Assembly: GCA_030765045.1 (NCBI GenBank)
Contig: CM060969.1
Coordinates: forward strand, 43,255,216 to 43,319,215
DNA: 64,000 nt
Reading direction: 5' to 3'
From: Tenodera sinensis
Lineage: Eukaryota > Arthropoda > Insecta > Mantodea > Mantidae
In this document: piece after piece, positions 27,110 to 38,953 of the stretch
Position numbering within the stretch: position 1 is the stretch's first letter
Layout: every line of letters starts with the position of its first letter
Position numbers and translations under genes: made by a program
The notes under the pieces: generated by a model
What the model was told of the DNA's origin: nothing
The model's input: the letters and a program-made list of their open reading frames with translations, nothing else
The model's database searches: none

Positions 27110-27690
27110 TTTTCTTTCTTTTTTAACTTTCTCTACCACTTATTATAAACAGTGCATTCCACCCAAAAATTTAAGATTGAATTTTTATAACATGCTCCCT
27201 GAATAAATAAAAAAGGTAAAAGAACCAGTGTGTATGTCACTGTAAACAACAACTCAGGAAGAAAAATTGATTAAGTTGGTTGACATTAAAGAATAGGGAA
27301 GTCCTTTTTATTCTGAATGAATTTTGAATAATTGGAAAACCATAACAGAGAGACGAAAGCTTACTGCAGAAAAACAAAGGTATATTTCTTTAAAGCATTT
27401 CGAAGACATTCTGCGTTATTAATTTGAATTTTCAGATCTATACTTTTTACTGGTGGTGTGTTATTATTCATTTATCTCATGTTCACGCAAAAAATATGAA
27501 ATTTCAAAGCCAGCACACAGGGTATATTACTTTAGGTATTGTATCCTTACACCTAATACAAAATGTCTTACTGCTCAAGTAAAGCTTATATGGATTAAAA
27601 GAAGTAAAGTGGAGCAACGTTTTGTAAAATATTGTTAATAGAATAAAGAGAAGAGAAAGTAATGTGAATTTAATGCATTCGATTTTTTTC
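27110..27690 (+). repeat. R1 dispersed element, diverged
   Basis: Starts with AACTTTCTCTACCACTTATT and CATTCCACCCAAAAATTTAA (left hairpin region), has CCAGTGTGTATGTCACTG, GAATTTTGAATAATTGGAAAACC in the middle and ends AAGAGAAGAGAAAGTAATGT followed by GCATTCGATTTTT. Several internal deletions. Confidence 0.6.
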
Positions 27691-28599
27691 TCAGCATTTC
27701 TATTGATATTAGGGGAACAACGTAATCTGCACACACAGAAATTACAGCTTAATTAAGTTAAATTACCACTGTTTTGAAAGTTCTCAATGGTTTTTCCTGA
27801 AATTTTTATGAATTACTTATAAAACATGGCTATTATTCAAAGTGGTATTTTCATTGATGACTTATGTGGTTGAAGCTATAAAAATTAGTTCATGCAGCAG
27901 AAAAATAACGAAATTTTTGCTTAAAACATATGAATTCATGTACCTTTTTCTACGAAACTATTTGCAATACAGTATTACACTTTTATATTCTTGTTCATAG
28001 TATAATCAGCTATCTTCTGAACCTCAATTATTCACTTATATGTATTAGTGTACTAGAAATTTAAAAAAGAAAATATTTTCGAAGTAAAAATGTTGAAAAC
28101 TTACATCGTTGTTGCTTTTTAATGTCACTGTTGTGTAATAAAATTATTATTGAGGTTCAGAAAGTTTAACTATATGTTGTATGCGTTTACTGAACAGTTC
28201 TGCTGTCTACCTCTCATCCTTTCTGAGAAAAAGTTACATGAATTCACATGTTTTAAGAGTGAATTTTATTATGTGTTTCTTTTGGATGAAATAATTGTTA
28301 TAGATTCAACCACACAAGCTATCAATACAAATAACCTCTTAAAATAATTATCTTGATTTAAGAATAATTTATAAAAATTCAATAAAATCATTGAGAAATT
28401 AGAAGCAGCGGTAATTTAATGTCCCTTAACTAACAGTTTCCAGCATTCATTGATGTCAACATCATACCCACTTTTATGCTTATGTTATTTACACTAATTG
28501 CGTTATGTATTACCTTGGTTTCCAAAGAATGCTGCATGCCTTTACAACAAAAAAGTGCATTCTTGAAGAATATTTGCGTTGTAGGTATTTACCGTGGGA

Positions 28600-29060
28600 T
28601 TTTTGTAGAAGTCAATGAGGTGCGTCCGAGAAAATTTCCCGGAGGTATTTAAGGTAGCCCAGGGATCTTTAACGGGCCATTGAGTTCTCTGTTCAAAAAT
28701 GCCAAGGACCTCCGCTTGCATCATCACAACGTAACCTGCTGGAAAGGCAGGGCTAATAAATCCGCCATGAACATCGATGTTAAAAGTTCACTTCCAAACA
28801 TGTTCTTGAACGCGATTATACGTACCATAACATACTGTAATAACAGCACAGCTTTTATGGCTAATGGGGTCCTGGCCGTGTAAAATCTCGATTACAGAAT
28901 CGACACGTCGAGATAAACATCGCTATTGTACTCCTCTTGATAAACGCCGACAGCGTCTCTCTTTTTCGACCAGTTCCTCTACCCATACATTTCAATTGAT
29001 CTCATTACCAGACGCAAGTCTGGCGAATGGAGGGCAGGGGCTAACTAATTTTCTAAAATG
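28600..29060. promoter_or_regulatory. Complex unique island, candidate Hox control element
   Basis: About 460 bases of non-repetitive, balanced-composition DNA: TAAATCCGCCATGAACATCG (GCCAT core), CTTTTATGGCTAATGGGG (posterior-Hox-like TTTATGG plus TAAT), CGACACGTCGAGATAAAC and ACGCCGACAGCGTCTC. Open frames here lack splice borders and recognisable products. Function inferred from complexity and motifs only. Confidence 0.3.
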
Positions 29061-29302
29061 ACAGATTACACAGTCAATTATTGTTCCGTTTTAATTAATT
29101 TGAGGCCAAAACACAGTGCAGAGTGCAAAGCACACTACCTGCAAAGTGGAGTTGCGAATATATCATAGGGCTTGCAGACGTTTTCAGGGAATAAAAAATA
29201 AATCCTGTCCGGCTATTTGATTGACGTGGCTTAATGGCTTCCTGGTGTTTGTAGCCGTGCTGGTCGTAAACTCGCACATTGCTGTGCTGTAACATCCCTA
29301 CT

Positions 29303-29725
29303 CAGCGAGCCTCAGTTCGTACAGAGGAAACAAATTCCCTTGCTTTGAGAGAAACAAGTGAATCCTAGACTGCCTCAGTTCGTAGCCGGAAAACAAACCT
29401 ACTTGTTTTGGGAGAAACAAGTGAATCCTAGACTGCCTCGTTTCGTAGCGAGAAAACAAACTCGCTTGCTTTGGGAGAAACAAGTGAATCCTGGAGTGCC
29501 TCATTTCGTAGCGAGAAAAACTCGCTTGCTTTGGGAGAAACAAGTGAACACTGCACTGCCTTAGTTCGTAGCGAGAAAACAAACTCACTTGCTTTGGGAG
29601 AAACAAGTGAATCCTAGGCTGCCTCATTTCCTAGCGAGAAAACAAACTCGCTTGCTTTGGGAGAAACAAGTGAACACTACACTGTCTCAATTCATAGCGA
29701 GAGAACAAACTCGCCTGCTTCGGCA
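29303..29725 (+). repeat. 63-bp minisatellite, about 6.5 units
   Basis: The anchor GAAACAAGTG recurs at 29351, 29414, 29477, 29537, 29600 and 29663, giving spacings of 63, 63, 60, 63 and 63. Every unit has GGGAGAAACAAGTGAA, then CTGCCTCA-TTCGTAGCGAG and CAAACTCGCTTGCTTTG. Because all spacings are multiples of three the array is open on both strands (21-residue repeats such as HLFLPKQASLFSRYE on the minus strand). No start context, domain or splice site supports a protein. Confidence 0.95.
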
Positions 29726-29827
29726 TGCTCGTTACAAATCAAAGAGGTGCTGGGTTTGATTCCTGACGAAGATGGGAATTTATGTTCAGTCAGCATTATT
29801 TCACGTCCTCCCTGGCACTATTCAGTT

Positions 29828-29868
<41 letters not shown>

Positions 29869-29880
29869 GCATTTCTAGGT
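29726..29880 (+). repeat. Retroposon fragment with a 38-base T tract
   Basis: A box B-like GCTGGGTTTGATTCCTGAC (29747-29765) suggests a SINE remnant, followed by CACGTCCTCCCTGGCACTA and an uninterrupted T run at 29830-29867. Box A is not clear. It abuts the 63-bp minisatellite. Confidence 0.45.
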
Positions 29881-30392
29881 CAGCGATTATTTCTGTAACC
29901 ACTTTTCTCTACTAACATCAAATAGATAGAAAAGCAAGCTTTCCTCAGGATAGCTTGTGAAAGCTATGGAAAAATTAAATGTAGAGAAAATATCGTATTC
30001 GTTACACATAATTTAGCGATATATTGAACACATAATGTAACAAACAGCGTCTTTAAACAATACACATTGTTTTGGTCCGTAAAAAAATATAAATCTCCAC
30101 GGTACTCTTGAATCGCCCTGTATAGTCTTAGATTAATTGATTTTTGTACGTTTCGAATGAGGTTAAATTTACTGTTTACGTTTACAATAATTTTATATCT
30201 TTTGAATTAAAAATTTTCAACTGCTATATGTGACACGTTTTTATTTAAAGGCTCAAAAAGATTTGACTCGGAAGCAGGAGTGGGGACAACGTATATTAGA
30301 ATATTTGATGTTTCCTAACTCACCATAGATCATTTCAAACTCCACATTACCTATATGTGAAATATCGTAGCGTTGAGCATGCGCTTTGATTC

Positions 30393-30408
30393 ATTGCGCA
30401 TGCGCAAT
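30393..30408. promoter_or_regulatory. Perfect 16-bp palindrome with NRF1/Ewg-type core
   Basis: ATTGCGCATGCGCAAT is a perfect palindrome centred at 30400/30401 and contains GCGCATGCGC, the NRF-1 (Drosophila Erect wing) consensus. A second, related GAGCATGCGC lies 15 bases to the left. Site seen; binding inferred. Confidence 0.4.
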
Positions 30409-30529
30409 AAGAACGCTCACTAAGGAAAACACGAAAATAAACTACTGTAACTTTTTCAAGCATAAATAACTAGATTATTATTCTAAAATTAACATGAAAT
30501 ATTGTGCAAAACTTCTTAAACTACAGTCA

Positions 30530-31025
30530 CCTATACCAATAAGTTCCTGTTGGTTTTAAAAACAAACACACACTTATTTCCAAAAAGCTTTCAGTCACAC
30601 TATCATGAACATTTTCGTATAATGCTGCTGGTAAAATTTGGATGCTTCTTCTAACGGCAACACAGTAAGGTTTCGTTACTTGACACAAACCTCTGCACTC
30701 CACACTTCCTCCAGCACAAATGTGACTTTGTTGGGGTCGTCCCAGTATGGTGCAGGGTTCAGTAGGGATATGGGCCAAAGACTTTTGTAACCTTGTTGAG
30801 AGGGGGAACAGGCAGTCTTTTATAACGGGCGATAATGGCCAGCAGTGAGGTGCGGGAAGGAAGGGAAGTCCGAATGAATGAGAGAAACGCAATGGATGAC
30901 TGCTGTTTAGCAAGGACCTTCGGGGTCGATGTTATCCAAATAACAAAGTGGTCGCATTGGCAGCGCCGCGCAACGGCCAAAGCCGGCACTACAACCTCAT
31001 TCGAAAATCTTAACAGCTGTTGTGG
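30530..31025. other. Complex unique island
   Basis: A non-repetitive stretch with balanced composition at 30640-31020. It includes GGGCGATAATGGCCAGCAG (GCCAT core and CGATA), GCAGCGCCGCGCAACGGCC and CTTAACAGCTGTTGTGG (an E-box CAGCTG). A 128-codon minus frame crosses it but has no recognisable domain. Candidate non-coding control element. Confidence 0.25.
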
Positions 31026-32364
31026 TTAGGTTTAGTTTACTCTTGGATACTGCTGTGTTTGCAATCCTTATTACGTCATCTCTTCTTCGTCCTGTTTTCT
31101 GCACATTGTCCCTCTGTTTACTGTCTTTTTCTTAAAGGGAGAAATATTTTTGTTTCTTTATTTCATACACTCCAGTCCTTCAAAAGAATACACTCAGGTC
31201 AATAAGTGCTAATTACATTCCCAACTTGCATGTATGCTGTTCTTTTTATTTCTTTTATAACGGTATTGGATGGTTCTTCCGTGTGCATAAATCTACAAGT
31301 CCATACATCTATCATTCGATGCGTAGGTATATTCGTTCTCAACGCGCGTGTGGTTGTTATGCTTCAGAAAGCTAAAATTATAACGGTATTAGTTTTTAAT
31401 TACAATTAATGTTAACTTCTGAAGATGGATTCATTAAGAAACCCCGTTGAGCTGCACAGGGTACTAACCTTTATTTCTTAGGAACTACTGCCTAACATTT
31501 GTAACTAAAGGTAAAGGGAAAGCTAAAAAAAGGAATTGACAAATTCATAAATAGAGAAAGAAAAATGGAGCATGAAGAAAAGAGAGCTAAAGAAGATGTA
31601 GAAATGTGGCGAAAGATGAAAGAAATACAAAAGTGGACAAATGAGAAATCAAATAAATGAAAAATCGCTGCTGATAGACTTAAATAATTCATCTGATAAG
31701 AAAACAGTAATTGTTAATAGTAAATTTCTCTACATACGACACCAAACACAGCGAATGATAATTTTAAAACGTAGCTTTAAATTAAACGTACGATGAAAAT
31801 AAAAGTCGTTTAAAGAAAGCTTGCAACTTGGAACAATTACTGCTAAATACTGTCCAAAATTTTTGTCCTAAACGATGAACTTACTTATAAACTGCAAGTA
31901 AAAAAGTACTCAAATTAGTACGTACCACTCTTGAGAGCTAACAGGTAATATAAAAATTAAATACGATAGCAAAATGACAGGTTTTGCAAAATTTTTGCCT
32001 TTCTGTGCAGATTGGAAAACCGGAGAAGATAATTGATAATAAAAACATTGAAATTGTTATTGTATCCCTAATGAATTATTTGGTCAATCTGCACAAAAGT
32101 TCATGGTTTTCAGAAGTACCTATCCCTATTTTCAATCAGTTACTTATTTTTGTTTTTATTTTTTGACCTATAGGTATACAAATGCCGGCTTATAATTCCC
32201 AGAAGTTGTCTTATAAATATTGCGAAACCTGTAGGAATTTGCACAATATTATTTTAGATCTTAAAGTGATTTTATTTTCAAACCTGAAGTAAAGTAATTT
32301 TTAAAAACTGCTGTTACTCTTATTTTCCAAATAACATCTATCTTAATTTTGAAAACCTTACTTA

Positions 32365-33345
32365 CAGAATGCATTTATGCTACCTCGTGCATTACATTCA
32401 TATGATCTTCCTTATCCATTCTATTACGAACTATTCTTTAAAATGTTTATTTTCCTGTTTACTGTGTATTAAAACAGAATTAATCGAGATAATTTATAGA
32501 AACGCTTTTATTATGCCTTTCGTTTTAGTTACGAAAGCAATGCTTATGTGAGGTCTAAAGTTTCAATTTTTCTGCATGACAAGAAACAAATAATAGAGTT
32601 AAAATAAAAACAAATACTTCAGAAATAGTTAAGGTGCACACCCCTCCAAAAACCTAACAAAAAAGTTACAAAAATTGTCTATTTTATCGCAGTATGACTC
32701 TTGTGGTTGTACAAAAAACGGACAGAACAGAATTTAACAGGATATTATATATATATATATATAAAACCCCAAGACGTACATTTTCTTAGATAAATATTGT
32801 ACGTATAGGGGGTATTTTAATAAAAGCCGTTTCAGCTATTTTAAGGAAATAAAATAAAACGAAACGTTCTCCATGTATGGGATAGTTTCAAAGGGTGCAG
32901 GGATATCTTGAAAATTTTGTGCCGCATCATAAGAAAATGCTGACGTGAATCAGTTTGGTATTTACTCAACACTTTGTTTCTGTTATAATATTCATAATAT
33001 AATATTATAATATACATTTTCTTAGGTAAATATTGTACGTATAGGGGGTATTTTAATAAAAGCCGTTTCAGCTATTTTAAGGAAATAAAATAAAACGAAA
33101 CGTTCTCCATGTATGGGATAGTTTCAAAGGGTGCAGGGATATCTTGAAAATTTTGTGCCGCATCATAAGAAAATGCTGACGTGAATCAGTTTGGTATTTA
33201 CTCAACACTTTGTTTCTGTTATAATATTCATACAGAAAAAGAGAGGCGCGAGAGAAAGAGGGAAGGGAGAATCAGGTTTAATCTCAAAAACGGTATTTCT
33301 GATGAAATCTAATGATTAAGAGGATTGTCCTCTAGTTTGTACAAC
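32365..33345 (-). repeat. R1 element containing a tandem duplication
   Basis: Right-end words (GCATTACATTCATATGATCT, CTATTACGAACTATTCTTTA) at the left side and left-end words (CTCAAAAACGGTATTTCTGA, TGAAATCTAATGATTAAG) at the right side frame one inverted R1 copy. Its core has been duplicated in tandem (32777-33231). Confidence 0.6.
32777..33231 (+). repeat. 236-bp tandem duplication
   Basis: The 219 bases from 32777 (TACATTTTCTTAGATAAATA) recur from 33013 with a single visible difference (AGATAAAT against AGGTAAAT), separated by an AT-rich 17-bp spacer. Offset is 236 bp throughout. Near identity marks a very recent event or an assembly artefact. Confidence 0.95.
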
Positions 33346-33420
33346 ACCAAGATAACAAGGAAAGGGGAAAAATAATAGAGTAAATGTCTCAAATTAAAAC
33401 ACATATTTGTACATCATCAC

Positions 33421-33609
<189 letters not shown>

Positions 33610-33758
33610 GTAGATACCCACGTTCCCCTCTTGCATAACATCCAGAAGGACTATTTACGCTGCGGAGGTGGCACGGGAAGGGGGAGGGTGGATGGTTACT
33701 GTGGTAGTTTAGTTCTAGCCCAACACTAAAGAGCAAACAGCTGATGCTGAATGGGAGT

Positions 33759-33779
33759 GGGGGGGGGGGGGGGGGGGGG
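33759..33779 (+). repeat. Poly-G tract of 21 bases
   Basis: An uninterrupted run of G preceded by GGGAGT and followed by AGGG. It lies 150 bases from the TTA array, after a GC-richer stretch (33650-33720). Confidence 0.95.
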
Positions 33780-34609
33780 AGGGTATGTTTGTCTTTGCTG
33801 ACCGCATCTTAACCTCAATGCTCGGCTCGGAACAGTGCGATATCTATCGGCGAGCTGGTGTAAGCAATGTTTGTGTAGGAAGAGTTGACAAACTCAGCGA
33901 TAACCCAGTCGAGAACTACTCCCATGCATCATATTTACTTATGAAATATGTCCCATCTATTACAAAATTAGGTAAAATAAATGTAAGTTTAAAAGTTCTA
34001 AGGTGTTTTCTTTCGTAGCAAGAAACAAGTGCATTTTCTACAGATGCATTCATAATATTCCTGAGAAAATTATAACGTTCTTGCGACTTTATCCAGTCAG
34101 AGAATTACAACTTATGTCATTCTGCTTTATAAGAAAGGAAATTACAAGCTAAGATTGTATTATTAATGACATTTAATCCTCTGCTCAGTTAATATACACA
34201 CTCCAAAATAAATGCAGTTCACAGACGAGAAGAATATTACTCCGGGGTGAGGGGCCAGGTGAAGTTATCTGGATAATAATGTTGAAATGAAGCTTGTTAC
34301 TTTAAAAACTGGAAATTTCGAACAGGAAATAGCGGCTAAGACTACAAAAGAACCTTTTAGGTCTTATCGCGGCCACTTACATATTGAATACATTGTAATG
34401 CATTTACATAATACAACATACACAGTTGATAAGTAAACTTACAAGTTTTAAGAATAAGTTAAATACATCGATAAAGGCTACAATACTTTAGAACTTTAAT
34501 TATACTGAGTATGAGAGAGGTGTCATTCAGTGCTGCAGGAAAACTGCAAAATCAAAACTGAGAAAACATTCCAGTGTGGTGGGGGATTTGTTAAAGGCTT
34601 TGGTTTGCA

Positions 34610-34850
34610 TCCTTATAAGATGCTGGACTTAAATAGTAAGTTTGGTATTATATGCAGCTTTTCGTTTTTATCACAGAAACATAGAGCGCGCGTGCGCGTA
34701 ACTTTTCTTTTTTCTTTTTCATTTCTTTCTTGTTTTGTTTTTTTTTGTATTGGAGTTTAGTGGACCACAAACCGTATTTTGTGCACAATCCTCTCAAGGA
34801 ATTATTAAGTGGATGCAGTATTTCCTCTACCTACTATATGCAGTACATTT
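34610..34850 (-). repeat. R1 element, left-end fragment
   Basis: Inverted fragment: AGTAAGTTTGGTATTA, CTTTTCGTTTTTATCACAG, GCGCGCGTGCGCG (derived from the TG-rich part), then AAGTGGATGCAGTATTTCCT and CTACCTACTATATGCAGTAC, the left-end region. The right half is absent. Confidence 0.55.
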
Positions 34851-36449
34851 TTCCACTTGCAGTACTACGATTTAACGGATGAATGACAATTTGTCTGGCA
34901 TCCTAAATTACCTGCGCGCAAGAAAGGTGCCATACCACTTAGTTCGTCAATTTCTCACCGAGCGCTACCAGTAATCCGACTGGTTCGTCTCAGATGCGCA
35001 TGCGAATAACTCAAACCGAAAACCAGTAGGTATTAATTCCCAGTAACATTGGCAAAGTAACAAGGTACATACACGCATGTAACTAAAGAAGTTCCTGCTT
35101 TCAAGTGCAAAAATAAATAAACTTAATTCAATGACTTTTACTTATATGCATAGAGGAAGTAAAACTACTTCTTGATTTATGACGCTTATCTCTTCCTGGC
35201 GTGAAAAGCAAATACAATATTGTCTTTTCTGATGTTTAAAGAATGCTTTGGTTAGGTATTATACGTAGATGGCAGTTTGTATGGGCAAATTTTAGAACCC
35301 TGCACAAAATTGAAAGTTGCAGATGTCTAGAAAAATTATATAATCAGACAATTTTAAGGCAAATGTTCTACACTATGAACTATTTATGTTTAAAAACCAT
35401 AGAACATAATTTTCATGCCAAGAAACTTTAACTTTAACTGCATGTTAATGATGACTAAAATGCCATTCAGAAATTAGCATTTTCAAATCCATTAGACATT
35501 TTTTTCCAGATAGTTCGTAATTCTAATATTTAAAAGATGGATTGACTGTTGAAGTTGCTATACATTTTTTCAGAGTGTAGATTCTAAATTGTATATTTTT
35601 TTTTTCAAAAAAATCTTCAATTTTAAAATATATATCTGATCTCCAACTTTACACAATAATTTGAGACTTTTTACGTATGAGTTCATTATAATTTTCTTGA
35701 AAAGTTAAGTGCATAGGAGCGCGAAAATTTATGTTTGTCAACTCTATGATAAAGGTTTCAACTAAAGTGCTTGACAGTTGTAGAAATTAGCAATTGCAGC
35801 GACAAGCTGTTCGCTACACAAAAAACCGCCGTTTCTTAACTACGTTGTTAATTGGTCCCCAAGTGTGTCACTAAATTGAGTATATACAAGAACTCGCAGC
35901 GTAAGAAAAATCCCCAGTTAGTACTTAGAACTCAATCTAGCTTTGCTCCGAGGAAGCAACGCCATTGTACCTACAAGAAAGTTATTTTGGAGTAGAGGAA
36001 GTTATATGGGTACGTCAGTGTATGTGTGTGTCTTTCTTAGTACAAATAACCTTTGACACAACGCAAAAATTACCTACTCTTTAGCTTAGAGTTCGAAATT
36101 CCACTCCACTTCTCGCAATTAGTTTGATGCAAAGTCTACAAAAGCTCTGCAGGACCATTTATATCTTTGTCAAAGACAACTGTAGTTTGAACATTGCCAA
36201 CAGAGGAATAATTACGTTTTCACGGCTTCGCGAAATAACAAAGAAACAGCCAATTCATATAATACCTATTCGTTGAACTTTCCGACATCGATTATGGAGT
36301 AATGATAGTCAAATGTGGTCCTTCTTTTGTTTTGGCGTTCTTGCGTTTGTTTGTTACAGAGAAACTTATACCAAATTCGAATAAATCGTCAAATCACGGG
36401 CAACGGCGGGTATTTTAGCTGGCATTCTGTAAACAAAAATCTTCCATTT

Positions 36450-36617
36450 TTACTTTCCCTACTACATAAAGTAAGGGAAGTATTCTGTTCGATCCAAAAT
36501 TTCGATGTGATTTCATTGGAAATACATGTTTCGAGGTCCCCATAATCCATAAAAATGTTTTAAAGAAAGCTCCGTGTGTGTCTGTCTGTCTGTCTCTCTC
36601 TCTCTGTGTGTGTGTGT

Positions 36618-36657
<40 letters not shown>

Positions 36658-37305
36658 GTAAACAAGATAACTCTGAAACGAAAAGTCAGTTAAAAACCAA
36701 AGTTGGTATTTAAGTTTGATATTTTTAAAGGATGTAAAGATTTTGAAGAAAACTATTTCATATTAAACTACCCGTTACATAGAAGATGATTCCACAATTA
36801 TAATTTTCTCAAAAAATGGCTCTTACGATTTTGATTACAATGCCATATGTTTAAGATATTTTTATGGCAGATAAAGTGCGCATTTTGAATTTTCTAGCTA
36901 TAGCCTATGTAGACCTGTTTACTCTTGATGACTTTTGCATAAGAGTTAGACCAAATCTTACTGGTCAAAAAATGTAGATCTCCTTAACACAATTTATGTC
37001 CAAATGCATTTTTTGTGAGTGAACCAGTTCAGTATTTGTATGGGTTTTTCTATACTTATACTTTTCTCAACTGGAAGATCGTTATTCACTTTTTTATCTC
37101 TTCTTGTACGAAGAGAGCGGAATTTCGAAGCCTTCATATAGCGACCAGCTTTAAAAATTCGACTATGGCTCCCCTTGTACCTACAAGAAAATTATCAATA
37201 ATGTATTTTCTACAAATGTTTATGTCGACTAACATTAAGAAGATAGAGGAATAAGAGTTTCTTGAGTAGAGAAAGTCATGTGAGTGCGACACATCAGATT
37301 TTTAA
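36450..37305 (+). repeat. R1 dispersed element, near full length
   Basis: The most complete plus-strand copy. The left hairpin reads TACTTTCCCTACTACATAAA then GTAAGGGAAGTATTCTG. It is followed by TTTCATTGGAAATACATG, a TG array (36604-36655), CCAAAGTTGGTATTTAAG, AAATGGCTCTTACGATTTT, GTGAACCAGTTCAGTATT, CTTGTACCTACAAGAAAAT and the right end AGTAGAGAAAGTCATGTGAG with CACATCAGATTTTT. No ORF longer than about 80 codons, so it is non-autonomous. Confidence 0.9.
36604..36655 (+). repeat. (TG)n microsatellite inside R1
   Basis: About 25 TG units with one GG interruption, located where other R1 copies have GTGTGTGTCTGTCTG. It grew from the internal TG-rich word of the element. Confidence 0.95.
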
Positions 37306-37319
37306 TTCTTGCTTTGGAA

Positions 37320-37800
37320 GCTCTAATGCTCCAAATACCAATACCCTGTGCACGGAAACCCAAGATTTAAGGTTGTGCAACCACTAGCGCTAGCACAGAC
37401 GGCAAACAATGGACTAATGCATATGGGTCCCATCTCTTGTTTCTATTTTGTCCAAATCGGGGCACCGCCAGCGTTTTCTAGAATTGGAATGCGCTCTTGG
37501 TAGACAAGTATAGAGAAAGGCTGCATTAATTTGACCGGTATATCTTTTATATTGTGATTTATTGCAATACACGTGGCCGCCGCCGCCGCCGCCGAGGGAA
37601 ACGTTTGATGCCGGTTCTTCGCCTTCCCCCAAAAGACTCACCTGTAATTTCATTCGGCATTCTTCCAACGTGATCCCTCACGCGAAAGAACCGTTGGCTC
37701 TCACTTGTCTTCTGACACCCACGCAAATATTCGATGTTGCGAGCAAGTATGTACTGCTTCTTCGATAATTACACAATTTACAGACTTTCCCTGCGATTTC
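37320..37800. other. Complex unique island with a short GCC repeat
   Basis: Directly right of an R1 end. Contains five GCC units in CGTGGCCGCCGCCGCCGCC (about 37573-37592), then TTCTTCGCCTTCCCCC and GCGAAAGAACCGTTGGC. Short open frames on both strands give low-complexity proline or glycine. No gene called; candidate control element. Confidence 0.25.
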
Positions 37801-38094
37801 AGCATCCAACTTACATCCAAATACTTGTTCCTAGAAGATGGAGCAAATATACTAATGCTCTAGAATTCTTCTGCAAATGAGAAATGTCTTTGAAATCAAA
37901 ATATAAACCTCTATAACTATATAAGTTATAATGTTCATATAAATTTCTCCTTCTCTTAATGTTAATAATTAGGATAACTTTGCAACCATACATAACCTCA
38001 TATTAATCAATATGAATTGCATGAAAGATCATATGTATACACATTACTTTCTCTACTCACTCTTATACAATTATTTTTCTGTCTATAAATAATC

Positions 38095-38335
38095 CCTAGG
38101 GCATCTCCCCTATGCAGAGGCTACCCTTATATTTATCGCCCGGTCGCTGCGTCCTCCAGCTGCAGCTAAGGCCACGGAGGAGCGCAGATTGGGGGTCAGC
38201 ACGCCGACTCCCCCGACCGTAAGGCGACTACTTGACCTTTTAGGGACGCTACCATTCTATCAGGATAGCTACTGAATTGGCCCTTCAGGGACCTAACGAG
38301 GCTGAGTGCACCCCGTAATTCTTCTACTTTCTGTT
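38095..38335 (-). repeat. tRNA-derived SINE, family A, nested in R1
   Basis: The inverted body contains CGCCCGGTCGCTGCGTCCTC (the family 3' motif GACGCAGCG.CCGGGCG), CGGGGAGTCGGCGTGCTGAC-type words and GGGACCTAACGAGGCTGAGT next to GCACCCCG. The tRNA head is missing, so the copy is truncated at that end. Confidence 0.75.
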
Positions 38336-38884
38336 ACTTTTTGAAGAAATGGTTTTATTACATATTTTCTTATAGGTGCAATGGGAATTACAGTAGCTTA
38401 AGCGATGTTCAAATCATTGAAGACCTGACCACTATGTCACGGATTTGACATTCCATTCTGTTTATATGGCCAGGAGATAAAAAAGACGAGCGACTTCCTA
38501 TTTGGAAATAGGAAAATTCAAACCAATAGCAACAAATATCTCGAAAATAATCATCTCCAATTTCTCAAATTTTTTGGGAGCAAGATTGTGTGTAAGCTTT
38601 ACTGTTTACCAATTTAAAAAAAAAATTATCCAGAATGATAATGTTTACAGAGGGTGTTTACAGAAAATTCAGAATACTTTTATATTTTCACTTGCCATAA
38701 AAATATCTTAAAATATGGTACTTTAAACAAAATCGTTGGAGCCACTTTTTATAAAATAAGCGTTTTAAAAAATTTACAATAAAGGGATAGTTTGGGATGA
38801 GATGATTTTCTTAAAAATTTGTGTCTTGTTCTTGGAGTACACACCAATTTTTCGACTTTTTGTTTTTTAATTATATTGTTCAAA

Positions 38885-38892
<8 letters not shown>

Positions 38893-38947
<55 letters not shown>

Positions 38948-38953
38948 ACACAC
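38893..38953 (+). repeat. (CA)n microsatellite inside R1
   Basis: About 30 CA units preceded by GCGCGCGC, at the position of the CA-rich word of the inverted R1 copy. Confidence 0.95.

Noticed and set aside
29298..29627. Repeat protein encoded by the 63-bp minisatellite
   Set aside because: Open frames on both strands follow from the unit length; there is no start context, signal or splice support.
30527..30913. 128-codon minus-strand frame
   Set aside because: No recognisable domain, no splice borders, and overlapping frames are equally open in this balanced-composition island.
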